DNA of 64,000 nt from JAITVB01 sp031553805 (GTDB lineage: Bacteria > Bacteroidota > Bacteroidia > Bacteroidales > Rikenellaceae): the NCBI GenBank assembly GCA_031553805.1, contig JAVBLC010000009.1, positions 1-64,000 on the forward strand, given 5' to 3'. Under the pieces are notes generated by a model. That model saw only the letters and a list, made by a program, of their open reading frames with translations, made no database searches and was not told the DNA's origin. Both the position numbers and the translations under genes were made by a program. Below are positions 41,931 to 49,262 of the stretch, piece after piece (position 1 is the first letter of the stretch; the number at the start of each line of letters is the position of its first letter).

Positions 41931-41962
41931 ATTGACAACTGTCAATTGGGAGCCTATCTTTG
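41931..41962 (+). promoter_or_regulatory. Promoter with overlapping palindrome for the nuclease/RNase J-like pair
   Basis: TTG (41932-41934), 20-base spacer, TATCTTTG (41955-41962). The perfect palindrome ATTGAC-AACT-GTCAAT (41931-41946) covers the -33 element, a likely repressor site. The ATG at 41969 is only 6 bases beyond the box, so the transcript may be nearly leaderless. Confidence 0.6.
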
Positions 41963-41968
41963 TTTATT

Positions 41969-42763
41969 ATGAAGGATTATTTCACCTCTTTGCAAAGCGA
42001 TCATCCCTTATTTCAGAGACTGAGAAAGGATAATCCCATCTGGTGGCAGTTTGTCAAAAAGAATCTGAAGCCGGGTGGCTTTTATGTGGACATCCGAAAG
42101 GATAACTCACTGAATGTCTATTACAATGGCGGGTTATTACTCAAAATTACCTTAAAGAATGGCATAATAACCAGCAAGATACACGCGCAATATTTGGGTG
42201 ATACTGGCTCAGGATATGTCGATTATCAGTTAGATCGCCTACCTGAAGAAGCAGATACCATAAAGGCAAGGATAACATCCCGGTATGGCGATACATCAGA
42301 AAGTGGCATCAAGGCAAGGCTTATTTGTACAAATGGTGCAAAATATATTGACTCAGAATTCGCTTATGGCAAAACGCGCATAGATCTGACTAAACTCGAA
42401 AATGGCAAAATCATTTTCGTCGAGTTGAAAAGGATACAGGACGGCAGGCTTCTGACCAATGAATATGAAAACGGGAGGCCGGAAATCCTCTCTCAAATGA
42501 AAGCATACCATCAATTTATAGAGGCTCACAAAAAGGAGATAACCGGCTATTACAGACGGCTTTTTATGGCTAAGCGCGACCTCGGGGTGTTGCCGGAGTG
42601 CTTGTCGGAAATAGACAACATCGACGATTATGAACTTTGCGAAAATGTCGAATTGTATATAGACAAAGTGTCTTACGATTCTCATCCGACTGCAAAACGG
42701 GAGAGGAGAATCAACGCTATTAAAACGATTCTTAATAATAATGGGATCGTTCACAATCTATGA
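41969..42763 (+). CDS. PD-(D/E)XK nuclease-like protein of unknown role
   Basis: 264 residues from the ATG at 41969. I do not recognise a named family, but residues 136-180 read as a PD-(D/E)XK core: Asp139 in TRIDLTKLENG, Glu152-x-Lys154 in IIFVELKRI, and Gln176-x3-Tyr180 in SQMKAYHQF, in the order seen in RecB-like nucleases. The preceding 120 residues are mixed alpha/beta with no clear domain. The stop overlaps the next gene's start (ATGA), so it is coupled to an RNase J-like protein. As AT-rich cargo of a mobile element, a defence or element-maintenance role is plausible; this is inference. Confidence 0.6.
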   Translation: MKDYFTSLQSDHPLFQRLRKDNPIWWQFVKKNLKPGGFYVDIRKDNSLNVYYNGGLLLKITLKNGIITSKIHAQYLGDTGSGYVDYQLDRLPEEADTIKARITSRYGDTSESGIKARLICTNGAKYIDSEFAYGKTRIDLTKLENGKIIFVELKRIQDGRLLTNEYENGRPEILSQMKAYHQFIEAHKKEITGYYRRLFMAKRDLGVLPECLSEIDNIDDYELCENVELYIDKVSYDSHPTAKRERRINAIKTILNNNGIVHNL

Positions 42764-44061
42764 AAATTACCATCCATCGCGGCATCGACCAGATCGGCGG
42801 GTGTATCACCGAGATATCCACCGCCACGACACGCATCCTGATCGATCTGGGGCAGAACCTGCCGGATGGCGAGGGTGCGGTGTGCGATGAACTGGCGACA
42901 CGCGAAGCTGTCGAAAAGCTGACGCACGGAATAGATGCTATTTTCTACACCCATTATCACGGCGACCATATCGGACTGTTCCACTTCGTGCCGGAGAGCG
43001 TGCCGCAATACATAGGCGGCGTGGCAATGTTGATAACCATCAGGAAACATATTCAGCTGAGTCTCCTTCCCGAATTGCGCGAGGAGCAAGAGTTGGCGGT
43101 TTCCAAATTGGCCGCCATGCGATCTTTCACGGCAAGAGAACGCATCGCGGTCGGCGACATAACAGTCACACCCTATTTCGTGAGCCATTCAGTCTGCGAT
43201 GCCTATATGTTTCTTATTGAAGCGGATGGCAAGCGAATACTTCATACCGGAGATTTTCGTGGACACGGTTATCTGAGTAAGGGCATGTTGCCGACCATCC
43301 AGAAATACATTCTGCGAGGCGGTGAGGTCGATTTCCTTATAACCGAGGGGACTATGTTGTCGCGACTCGGCGAAAAAGTGCTGAGTGAGATTGAGTTAGG
43401 CCAACAGATCGAGGAGGTGATGAAACGATACAAATATGTATTTGCGATGTGCTCTTCTACTGATATGGAGCGGCTTGCAACATTCAGTTCGGCCAATCGA
43501 AAGATGAGAGGCCGATTACTTGTAAGTGATGAATTTCAGGGCGATGTTTTACGGATATTCAGGGATACGAAAGGCAGGTACTCTCGCCTGTTCAAGTTCA
43601 GGAATGTGTTCCCGTATAGCTATGCTAACACGAAACTTAATCAGATGATGCGTGATCGAGGATTCTGTATGTTTGTCCGGGCATCGGTGAGCAATAAATT
43701 CGTGGCTTATTGGAACTATCTGAAACCCAATCTCGACCCCGCACAGACGATACTGATATATTCTATGTGGAAAGAGTATGTCAATCCCGACAGCCGCCAC
43801 GCGAAACAGCTATATCTCGACTTTATAGACCATTTTCCCGCCGTAGAAAAGATCCATACTAGCGGGCACGCCACTCCCGATTTTCTGGCTGAGGTATGCC
43901 GTGCAGTAAATCCCGCGCTTGGGATTATTCCAATCCATAGCGAGGATTCGACAAAATATGCGAATCTACCAATAGGTGAGCATTTACAGCAGAAAATAGT
44001 TACATCTTCGACCATAATAGATGATGTAGTGATTGAAATAGTCCCACGGGGACAGAGTTAA
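42760..44061 (+). CDS. Metallo-beta-lactamase/beta-CASP protein, RNase J-like
   Basis: 433 residues. The metallo-beta-lactamase motif THYHGDHIG gives HxHxDH at 65-70, with the next ligands in SHSVCDAY and HTGDFRGHGY. A beta-CASP insert follows (about 190-355), and the C-terminal TSGHATPDFLAEVCRAVNPA with IIPIHSED closely resembles RNase J motifs B and C (a GHA His and a terminal His). RNase J is a 5'-3' exo/endonuclease acting on RNA; DNA-acting relatives also exist. It shorter than housekeeping RNase J (about 550) and lacks its C-terminal domain, so it is probably a dedicated partner of the upstream PD-(D/E)XK-like protein. Confidence 0.8.
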   Translation: MKITIHRGIDQIGGCITEISTATTRILIDLGQNLPDGEGAVCDELATREAVEKLTHGIDAIFYTHYHGDHIGLFHFVPESVPQYIGGVAMLITIRKHIQLSLLPELREEQELAVSKLAAMRSFTARERIAVGDITVTPYFVSHSVCDAYMFLIEADGKRILHTGDFRGHGYLSKGMLPTIQKYILRGGEVDFLITEGTMLSRLGEKVLSEIELGQQIEEVMKRYKYVFAMCSSTDMERLATFSSANRKMRGRLLVSDEFQGDVLRIFRDTKGRYSRLFKFRNVFPYSYANTKLNQMMRDRGFCMFVRASVSNKFVAYWNYLKPNLDPAQTILIYSMWKEYVNPDSRHAKQLYLDFIDHFPAVEKIHTSGHATPDFLAEVCRAVNPALGIIPIHSEDSTKYANLPIGEHLQQKIVTSSTIIDDVVIEIVPRGQS

Positions 44062-44065
44062 GACC

Positions 44066-44262
44066 CATTACCCTTTGTTCGCAAAGGTAATGTTGCAAAA
44101 GATAAATCCGCAAGGTCGCGGCCGGCTACGCTGGTTCCTACGGAAACCTTGCGTATTTACTTTTCCAACCTTGGCTGGTCGCTACCAAATGGCAATGGGT
44201 TGGAGTGGCAAGGCCGCTATTTGCTTATAAGCCTCGTGGAAACAATATTTATGCTTAAAAAT
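44066..44262. other. Structured GC-rich intergenic stretch, possible non-coding RNA
   Basis: Three successive hairpins: CATTACCCTTTG/CAAAGGTAATG with a TTCG loop (44066-44092), CGCAAGGT/ACCTTGCG (44109-44153) and TCCAACC/GGTTGGA downstream. The stretch is GC-richer than the adjacent cargo genes and has no convincing reading frame. Strand and function are unknown. Confidence 0.3.
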
Positions 44263-44303
44263 TAAATCAGACGGCATTCATCTAAGCAGTGCCGTCTGAT
44301 TTA
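44263..44303. terminator. Bidirectional terminator between convergent cargo modules
   Basis: Perfect 14-base arms TAAATCAGACGGCA / TGCCGTCTGATTTA around a 13-base loop, A/T-flanked on both sides; it ends the leftward 411-residue gene 17 bases beyond its stop. Confidence 0.85.
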
Positions 44304-44319
44304 TAATGAGATTGCATAA

Positions 44320-45555
44320 TTATTTGTTTTTTACCTCATCCATCAATACCTGATAAAGTTTATATCTCCAAAAATCCAGAGATGATATATGTTCATCTTC
44401 AATAAGCAACTCTATCTTGTCGAAAATAGTTGCGAGTTCAAAAATGGTTCTAACCTTGTTAGAGAGCATGGATTGTATTTGGCTTTTATACAACTTATTA
44501 AATTCAGAATTCTTACTAAATTGTACTTTCATAAGCAAATGTTCTCTGAAAAGATCGGGCGCGGCTAATACTTTAATCTTCTTCGCATCTTCGATAGTAT
44601 CGCCGATAAAATCGTTAATGACTATATATAGGGTGCTTAACCTTTCTTGTAGTTTCTCGATGCCAATGCTATGTGAAAATGACAGAATGCTGGATTTGGT
44701 TTCTTCTGGCTTTACATACACTTCTTGTTTACCCATGAATACGGTAAAGATTCCGTTAAATTTGACCGCATCTCTTTTTATTTCGTCATTCACCAGTTCC
44801 AATGCGAAACCTATTTTGGTATCTTTTGACACTTGGCTAGTTCTGGTAGTTTTGAATATTACCTGTAGATCAGATTCCGTTAAGGAATAGCTATGTACAT
44901 AAAAACTAAGACCTTTGTATTTGTTTAGTTTATGTAGTTCGATCAAAGCAATGAACAAAGAGAACCGTAGATTATAGTCTCTATAAACATTGGTAGAGGT
45001 AATTCCTCTCACATAATACTTGTTGTCCTCATCTTTTAATAGTCGAAATTTCTTAGACTTATTGTTATTGTCGGCTTTGTCATTTAGCATATCAATGTTA
45101 ATATCTATGATGTCCTGATAATCATTGGCTTGACAAAATTCAAGATACTTATCAATCCCGAACATGTTTAAATATTCCGATCTCACAGAATATAATGATT
45201 CCGCTCGTAACATGTCGGACTTTGTTTTAGTTAGAATCGTTTTGTCTTTAATATTAGACATTTCGAGGATAATTTGCTTGTCCGGTGTGTATTTATCTAA
45301 TCGGACATTACTCAATATAGAATCGATATCAATTTTTTCATATTCTTCATCTGCTTCCATAAGAGTATCGACTAACCCTTGTGCACCCTTGATCTCTATA
45401 AAATCATTCTTAAGCGCATCTACATCAAAAGCCTCAATTACTTGATCGTAGTAATCAGAGTCCTTTATTAATTTTATGGCGTCCTTAACTAAGATACCAT
45501 CATCTAACATTTCCGGCTTCGCAAATTTTAGATTTCTTCGTTTTACAATTGTCAT
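44320..45555 (-). CDS. 411-residue protein of unknown function, cargo of the mobile element
   Basis: I do not recognise a family with confidence. The protein is Lys/Asp/Ile-rich, soluble, without signal or membrane segments. Residues ~170-270 (FRLLKDEDNKYYVRGITST, then FALELVNDEIKRDAVKFNGI) faintly recall DUF932-type phage/plasmid proteins, but this is weak. The C-terminal ~120 residues are helical (LQERLSTLYIVINDFIGD, IFELATIFDKIELLIED). Codon use is very AT-rich. It lies 24 bases after a 57-residue gene in one transcript and opposite an XRE/ImmA regulator pair across a shared operator. This arrangement suggests a regulated effector, perhaps for phage defence. Confidence 0.6.
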   Translation of the reverse strand: MTIVKRRNLKFAKPEMLDDGILVKDAIKLIKDSDYYDQVIEAFDVDALKNDFIEIKGAQGLVDTLMEADEEYEKIDIDSILSNVRLDKYTPDKQIILEMSNIKDKTILTKTKSDMLRAESLYSVRSEYLNMFGIDKYLEFCQANDYQDIIDINIDMLNDKADNNNKSKKFRLLKDEDNKYYVRGITSTNVYRDYNLRFSLFIALIELHKLNKYKGLSFYVHSYSLTESDLQVIFKTTRTSQVSKDTKIGFALELVNDEIKRDAVKFNGIFTVFMGKQEVYVKPEETKSSILSFSHSIGIEKLQERLSTLYIVINDFIGDTIEDAKKIKVLAAPDLFREHLLMKVQFSKNSEFNKLYKSQIQSMLSNKVRTIFELATIFDKIELLIEDEHISSLDFWRYKLYQVLMDEVKNK

Positions 45556-45579
45556 TTCCTTAAATTTGAGTTTTGTTCA

Positions 45580-45753
45580 TTACTTTTCTTTTCTTACCCC
45601 TTTGAAAGGAGTGTTATTGGAGGTCTTTACGTCCATAAACTTACCTGTGTTTGCATCTCGTTTCACCCACGAATCAGTTTTGGAGTTGTAAGTTTGTGAT
45701 CGTTGCTTGACTGCACCTATGCGTGCATTGTTTTTGGGCGGATTTGTTGCCAT
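45580..45753 (-). CDS. 57-residue basic protein upstream of the 411-residue gene
   Basis: Starts MATNPPKNNARIGAVKQRSQ and ends PFKGVRKEK. Small, very basic, without hydrophobic core, with a WVKRDANTGKFMDVK centre. The pattern GAVKxRSQxYN...WVKRD..TGKFM...PFKGVRKEK looks conserved-protein-like, and I have the impression of similar short proteins beside other uncharacterised cargo genes, but cannot verify it. Its high charge suggests nucleic-acid binding or an accessory role for the 411-residue protein. The stop is 24 bases before the next gene. The predicted transcript has a 75-base leader with a GGCG/CGCC hairpin. Confidence 0.65.
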   Translation of the reverse strand: MATNPPKNNARIGAVKQRSQTYNSKTDSWVKRDANTGKFMDVKTSNNTPFKGVRKEK

Positions 45754-45827
45754 TGCGTTAAATTATTATATTTGTTTTCTTTCATTTGGCGTGAAAGATT
45801 CGCCTTTTGTATTACGATTAATACAAA

Positions 45828-45892
45828 TGTTTCAGCAAAGAAACGTATAATATTTGTATTATCCAAGAAACATTCGTATCTTTGCTGAAACA
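45828..45892. promoter_or_regulatory. Symmetric divergent promoter/operator for the 411-aa module and XRE gene
   Basis: TGTTTCAGCAAAG (45828-45840) and its exact complement (45880-45892) flank 39 bases. Each arm contains a -7 box: rightward TATCTTTG (45877-45884) with TTTG at 45853-45856, 20 bases away, and leftward TTTCTTTG (45836-45843) with TTGG about 19-20 bases away. Both promoters therefore overlap a repeated operator, as expected for co-repression by the XRE protein. The centre has an ATAAT/ATTAT palindrome. Confidence 0.7.
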
Positions 45893-45920
45893 AAGGGTAA
45901 AAATTGCTAAACTTAGTATT

Positions 45921-46262
45921 ATGAGCGCATCATTAGATACTCAGAAATTCTCCGAAATGATAAAATCAAAAAGAGGAAAAACGGGGTTAAGGCAACTTGC
46001 ATCAGAAATAGGTATTAGTGCATCTACTTTATCAAGAGTTGAACAAGGAAATTTGCCTGATATTGATACCTACATAAAATTATGTGAGTGGCTAGAAGTT
46101 TCTACTGAATATTTCACATCTAATCCGACCATTCAAAGCACTCAGAATAACATTGTGGCTTACCTAAGAGCAGATAAATCACTACCTTCTGCAACTAGTG
46201 ATGCTTTAATTCAAATGATACAGTTAGCATATGCCTCAGCCTCAAAGGAATCCGACATTTAG
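45921..46262 (+). CDS. XRE-family helix-turn-helix regulator
   Basis: 113 residues from the ATG at 45921 (MSASLDTQKFSEMIKSKRG); a longer frame starts upstream inside the promoter and is rejected. The HTH spans about 20-65: LRQLASEIGISASTLSRVEQGNLPDIDTYIKLCEWL, the classical Cro/C1 repressor motif. The C-terminus is helical. It overlaps the ImmA/IrrE gene by 32 bases. Such pairs control mobile elements and phages, with the protease cleaving the repressor on induction. The operator between it and the 57-aa gene is symmetric. Confidence 0.9.
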   Translation: MSASLDTQKFSEMIKSKRGKTGLRQLASEIGISASTLSRVEQGNLPDIDTYIKLCEWLEVSTEYFTSNPTIQSTQNNIVAYLRADKSLPSATSDALIQMIQLAYASASKESDI

Positions 46263-46836
46263 GAGGGGGTTTAAGAAATGGACTGATGATAAAGTTGTTG
46301 AAATAAGAAAGCAATTAGGACTGCAAGAATACTCCCCGATATGCGCTTTTGATTTGTGTCGACTTTACAATATTCCAATATTAACTCCATCTGATTTTAC
46401 TGATTTATCAAGCACTCATAGTCTTGAGTTGCTTGGTAATGGAGCATCTTATTGGTCTGCTTTAACAATTCGTATTAATGGTAGTTCTCATATTATTATC
46501 CACAATCCTACAAATTCTCCAGAAAGACAACAAAGCGATATTATGCATGAATTAGGGCATATAATATGCGGACATACTCTTGGAGACAGCGATAGTGGCT
46601 GCTTCACAGGTGGCTTAAGAAATATTGATGGGGAAAAAGAAGATGAAGCAAGTTGGTTTGGGGCTTGTATGCAGCTACCTCGCCCTGCTCTATTGTACTG
46701 TTTAAGAAAAAGAATGAGTATTGAGGCTATAGCTAAGGAATATAATTGTAGCGTCGATATGGCTCGGTATAGAATTAATAAATCAGGAGTAAATAAGCAG
46801 TTATCATACGCTAAGAAGAAAGTATATGCTTATTGA
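46231..46836 (+). CDS. ImmA/IrrE family metallopeptidase
   Basis: 201 residues. The zinc motif is HELGHIICGH (HExxH at 106-110), with a downstream Glu in KEDEASWFGACMQLP as third ligand. The helical N-terminus and the C-terminal winged-helix-like part (IEAIAKEYNCSVDMARYRINK) fit the ImmA family, which cleaves XRE repressors in ICEBs1 and IrrE-like systems. The large overlap with the repressor gene means strict coupling. DNA damage or incoming phage could be the trigger; that is inference. Confidence 0.9.
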   Translation: MPQPQRNPTFRRGFKKWTDDKVVEIRKQLGLQEYSPICAFDLCRLYNIPILTPSDFTDLSSTHSLELLGNGASYWSALTIRINGSSHIIIHNPTNSPERQQSDIMHELGHIICGHTLGDSDSGCFTGGLRNIDGEKEDEASWFGACMQLPRPALLYCLRKRMSIEAIAKEYNCSVDMARYRINKSGVNKQLSYAKKKVYAY

Positions 46837-46936
46837 TATTTTATTATTTACACCTTGGGAATTAAAGCGCCTAGAGAAAGAACAAAACCTATTGCGGCTT
46901 TCCAACAGCCAATGGGATATAGTCTACAGTAGGTGA
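46826..46936 (+). CDS. Possible 36-residue protein overlapping the ImmA/IrrE stop
   Basis: ATG at 46826 lies inside the last codons of the protease gene, giving MLIDILLFTPWELKRLEKEQ and a short tail to a TGA at 46934-46936. It has no recognisable domain. The overlap favours translational coupling, but it could equally be the broken start of a lost gene. Confidence 0.25.
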   Translation: MLIDILLFTPWELKRLEKEQNLLRLSNSQWDIVYSR

Positions 46937-46982
46937 ATTACAGCAAAGTAATTTCGGAATACGTTTTGCATTTATTTTTCGT

Positions 46983-46990
46983 TATCTTTG
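46983..46990 (+). promoter_or_regulatory. -7 box for the toxin-antitoxin pair
   Basis: TATCTTTG, 22 bases before the antitoxin start, with a TAAGGAG ribosome-binding-like site just after it. Confidence 0.5.
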
Positions 46991-47012
46991 TAAGGAGTAA
47001 TACGCAAGTGAT

Positions 47013-47216
47013 ATGACAACTATCATTATCGAGGAAAACAACCCGCAAGCAAAGAAACTGCTTGAGTATATCAAGACGTTACCTTTCGCTATGGTTGTGG
47101 AGGAAAAGAAAAAAAGTTTCCGGGAAGCGGCCAAAGAGTGCAATGCTGTCCCGGTAAAGACGTTTACAGACGAACTGCGTCGCCAGATCGACGAACATTT
47201 CGGCAAAAATGCGTGA
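47013..47216 (+). CDS. Antitoxin of a RelE/ParE-type pair
   Basis: 67 residues. MTTIIIEENNPQAKKLLEYIK at the N-terminus and a charged C-terminal helix (KTFTDELRRQIDEHFGKNA) fit small type II antitoxins of the Bacteroidota kind, with an N-terminal beta strand and a toxin-binding tail. It overlaps the toxin gene by eight bases. Antitoxins of this class usually repress their own promoter as a complex with the toxin. Confidence 0.75.
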   Translation: MTTIIIEENNPQAKKLLEYIKTLPFAMVVEEKKKSFREAAKECNAVPVKTFTDELRRQIDEHFGKNA

Positions 47217-47505
47217 GGTTCTCGTTTCCGATGCGGTTTTAGATAAGGTTGCCGATCTGAGGATTTACCTTGTCGAGCAACTCAAATTGTCATGGGAGGC
47301 CGCACATAAAAGGACTGACCGGATAGACGGTTTCATTATCGCGTTGGGAAACGAAGCGGATTATCCCCTTTGCAGGTTCAAGAAATGGCAGGTATTGGGT
47401 TACCGGTGCGCCGTGTTTGAGAAAGATTGGGTATTCGCATATGAGGTTTTCGAGGACGGCGTTATCGTCCGGGATATGTCCCATACCTCGTTGCTGGCAA
47501 AGTAA
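47209..47505 (+). CDS. RelE/ParE-superfamily toxin
   Basis: 98 residues with the alpha/beta layout of ParE/RelE: two N-terminal helices (VLDKVADLRIYLVEQLKLS, WEAAHKRTDRIDGF), then beta strands CRFKKWQVLGYRCAVFEKDWVFAYEVFEDGVIVRDM. Such toxins cleave ribosome-bound mRNA or poison gyrase; I cannot tell which. The gene lies just inside attR, where addiction modules stabilise integrated elements. Confidence 0.8.
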   Translation: MREVLVSDAVLDKVADLRIYLVEQLKLSWEAAHKRTDRIDGFIIALGNEADYPLCRFKKWQVLGYRCAVFEKDWVFAYEVFEDGVIVRDMSHTSLLAK

Positions 47506-47564
47506 AAATTTAGAGAAAAATTAGTGTGAATTTCGACGAGAAACGCTGAAAAGCAGACAATTGG

Positions 47565-47577
47565 AAATCGCTAACAC
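47565..47577 (+). repeat. AAATCGCTAACAC repeat near attR
   Basis: Exact copy of the 13-mer found next to attL, 57 bases from attR; candidate integrase arm-binding site. Confidence 0.6.
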
Positions 47578-47633
47578 GCAAGATTTACGACTTTTGACAT
47601 ATTGATTATAAGGCGGTTACGGAGAAGCGTCGT

Positions 47634-47655
47634 TCCCTCTCTCTCCGCCAAGACA
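47634..47655 (+). repeat. attR: 22-bp direct repeat
   Basis: Identical to 38762-38783; it restores the tRNA-Ser 3' end sequence at the far end of the element. Confidence 0.9.
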
Positions 47656-47666
47656 TACAATCTACC

Positions 47667-47702
47667 AAAAAGGAAGCACCTCTTGCGGGGTGCTTTTTCT
47701 TT
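47667..47702 (+). terminator. Former tRNA-Ser terminator, now beyond attR
   Basis: AAGCACC...GGTGCTTTTT hairpin with a T tail 12 bases beyond attR. The rest of 47703-47929 contains only the porin promoter. Confidence 0.75.
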
Positions 47703-47872
47703 GTCTGCATGATTTATTTATTAATAATCACCCGTGAAATACTTTGTTTTCTGCAAGTGCCTACACGGTTAAATATAATTGATTCATTTTTTGATATGTA
47801 GGAGTAGTTGCCGCCTTTTTAGATAATGAAATGGCGGTATGTATATGCTTGCGATTTACCAATTATTGGTGA

Positions 47873-47903
47873 TTGTACGGCTTTTCGCCGCAGACTACTT
47901 TTG
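47873..47903 (+). promoter_or_regulatory. Promoter of the porin/imelysin operon
   Basis: TTG (47873-47875), 20-base spacer, TACTTTTG (47896-47903). No Fur box is obvious to the eye. Confidence 0.55.
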
Positions 47904-47929
47904 TGTCGTATTCGAAAAATGAATGAAGA

Positions 47930-49240
47930 ATGAAGCAATTCCACCTCTTTATCTTGTGTGCCGCAGTTATTTTTACGTTCCTCCCCACGGCCGGCATGTC
48001 CCAGGATAATTCAATACCTGCTGTCGATACCCTGTCTGTAAAACAACTTCCGCGCCTGCGCCTGGGCGGTTATGGCGAAGCGGTCATGCAACGGATGTTC
48101 TACAGCGATGACGCCAACCGCTACCGCTATCCCGAACAATACGCGGACGGCCGCTACGGGCGGTTCGACCTGCCGCGCGTGGTCTTTTTCCTTGATTACA
48201 GTTTTGGCCGCGGCTGGAAGGTGTCGACCGAGATCGAATTCGAACACGGCGGCACGGGCTCGGCCCTCGAAATAGAGGCCGATGAGGGGGGCGAATACGA
48301 AAGCGAAGTCGAAAAGGGGGGCGAAGTGGTCCTTGAGCAGTTTTGGATCGAAAAGAGCTGGGCGCGTTGGGCCAACCTGCGTATGGGCCACATCATCGTG
48401 CCGGTGGGCCTGACCAATATGTACCACATGCCGACCGAATACCTGACCGTATCGCGCCCCGAGGAAGACGCGACGCTCATCCCCTGCACGTGGCACCAGA
48501 CGGGAGTCAGCTTTTGGGGCCGCGCCGGCGCGTGGCGCTACGAGGCGCAGTTCCTCACCGGTCTTGACGCCGAAGGGTTCAGCAATGCCAATTGGGTGCA
48601 AGGGGGCGCTACCTCGGCCTATGAGTTTGAGATCGCCAACAACTACGCCGGCGCTTTCCGTGTGGATAACCACGCTATAAAAGGCTTGCGCCTGGGACTG
48701 AGCGGCTATTTCGGTTTCAGCGCGGACAACAGCCTCAAGCAGAGCCGTTACGACGGCATCAACGGTTCGGTCACGATCGGGGCCCTGGATTTTACCTACA
48801 ACCACCACAACATCATCGCCCGCGGGAATTTCATGTACGGCTACCTGGGTGACTCCTATTACATCTCGATGATCAACAAAAAGCTGCCTTCGGCCAGCCC
48901 GTCGCCTCGTACCGAGGTGGCATCGGATGCGATGAGCTACTACGGCGAGGTGGCCTATGACTTGCTCTCGCTCTTTCCCGGCCGGCGCTACACGGGCGAC
49001 AAACTCTACGCTTTCGGCCACTACGGTTATTACAACTCGATGTACAAAACCGACGAGGTGCGCGGCATCACTCCCCGCGGCTGGTCCGAAAAGACGATGA
49101 TCAGTTTCGGCCTCAACTATTACCCGATCCGGGAGCTGGTGATCAAGGCTGAATATGCGCTGCGCAAATTCAACGCTCCCTACAACAACGAACCGACGCT
49201 TTCCCTCGGGATCGGCTATGCCGGTTTCTTTCAATGGTAA
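47930..49240 (+). CDS. Outer-membrane porin-like beta-barrel
   Basis: 436 residues with a signal peptide (about 1-25, ending GMSQ). Alternating aromatic-polar strands end in aromatic residues (LGIGYAGFFQW at the C-terminus). The LRLGGYGEAVMQRMFYSD opening, ANLRMGHIIVPVGLTNMYHMPTEYLTVSRPE and GVSFWGRAGAWRYEAQFLTG blocks resemble phosphate-selective-porin-type barrels (Porin_O_P). It sits first in an operon with imelysin and di-haem lipoproteins, so it probably passes an iron form or small metal chelate rather than phosphate. The C-terminal Trp fits Bam-dependent insertion. Confidence 0.78.
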   Translation: MKQFHLFILCAAVIFTFLPTAGMSQDNSIPAVDTLSVKQLPRLRLGGYGEAVMQRMFYSDDANRYRYPEQYADGRYGRFDLPRVVFFLDYSFGRGWKVSTEIEFEHGGTGSALEIEADEGGEYESEVEKGGEVVLEQFWIEKSWARWANLRMGHIIVPVGLTNMYHMPTEYLTVSRPEEDATLIPCTWHQTGVSFWGRAGAWRYEAQFLTGLDAEGFSNANWVQGGATSAYEFEIANNYAGAFRVDNHAIKGLRLGLSGYFGFSADNSLKQSRYDGINGSVTIGALDFTYNHHNIIARGNFMYGYLGDSYYISMINKKLPSASPSPRTEVASDAMSYYGEVAYDLLSLFPGRRYTGDKLYAFGHYGYYNSMYKTDEVRGITPRGWSEKTMISFGLNYYPIRELVIKAEYALRKFNAPYNNEPTLSLGIGYAGFFQW

Positions 49241-49262
49241 CTAACTAAAAAACAAGAATGAT

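Noticed and set aside
43269..43800. Minus-strand frames inside the RNase J-like gene
   Set aside because: Short antisense frames; the sense frame holds all beta-CASP motifs.
48011..49234. 407-codon minus-strand frame opposite the porin gene
   Set aside because: The sense frame has a signal peptide and beta-barrel pattern and fits the operon.
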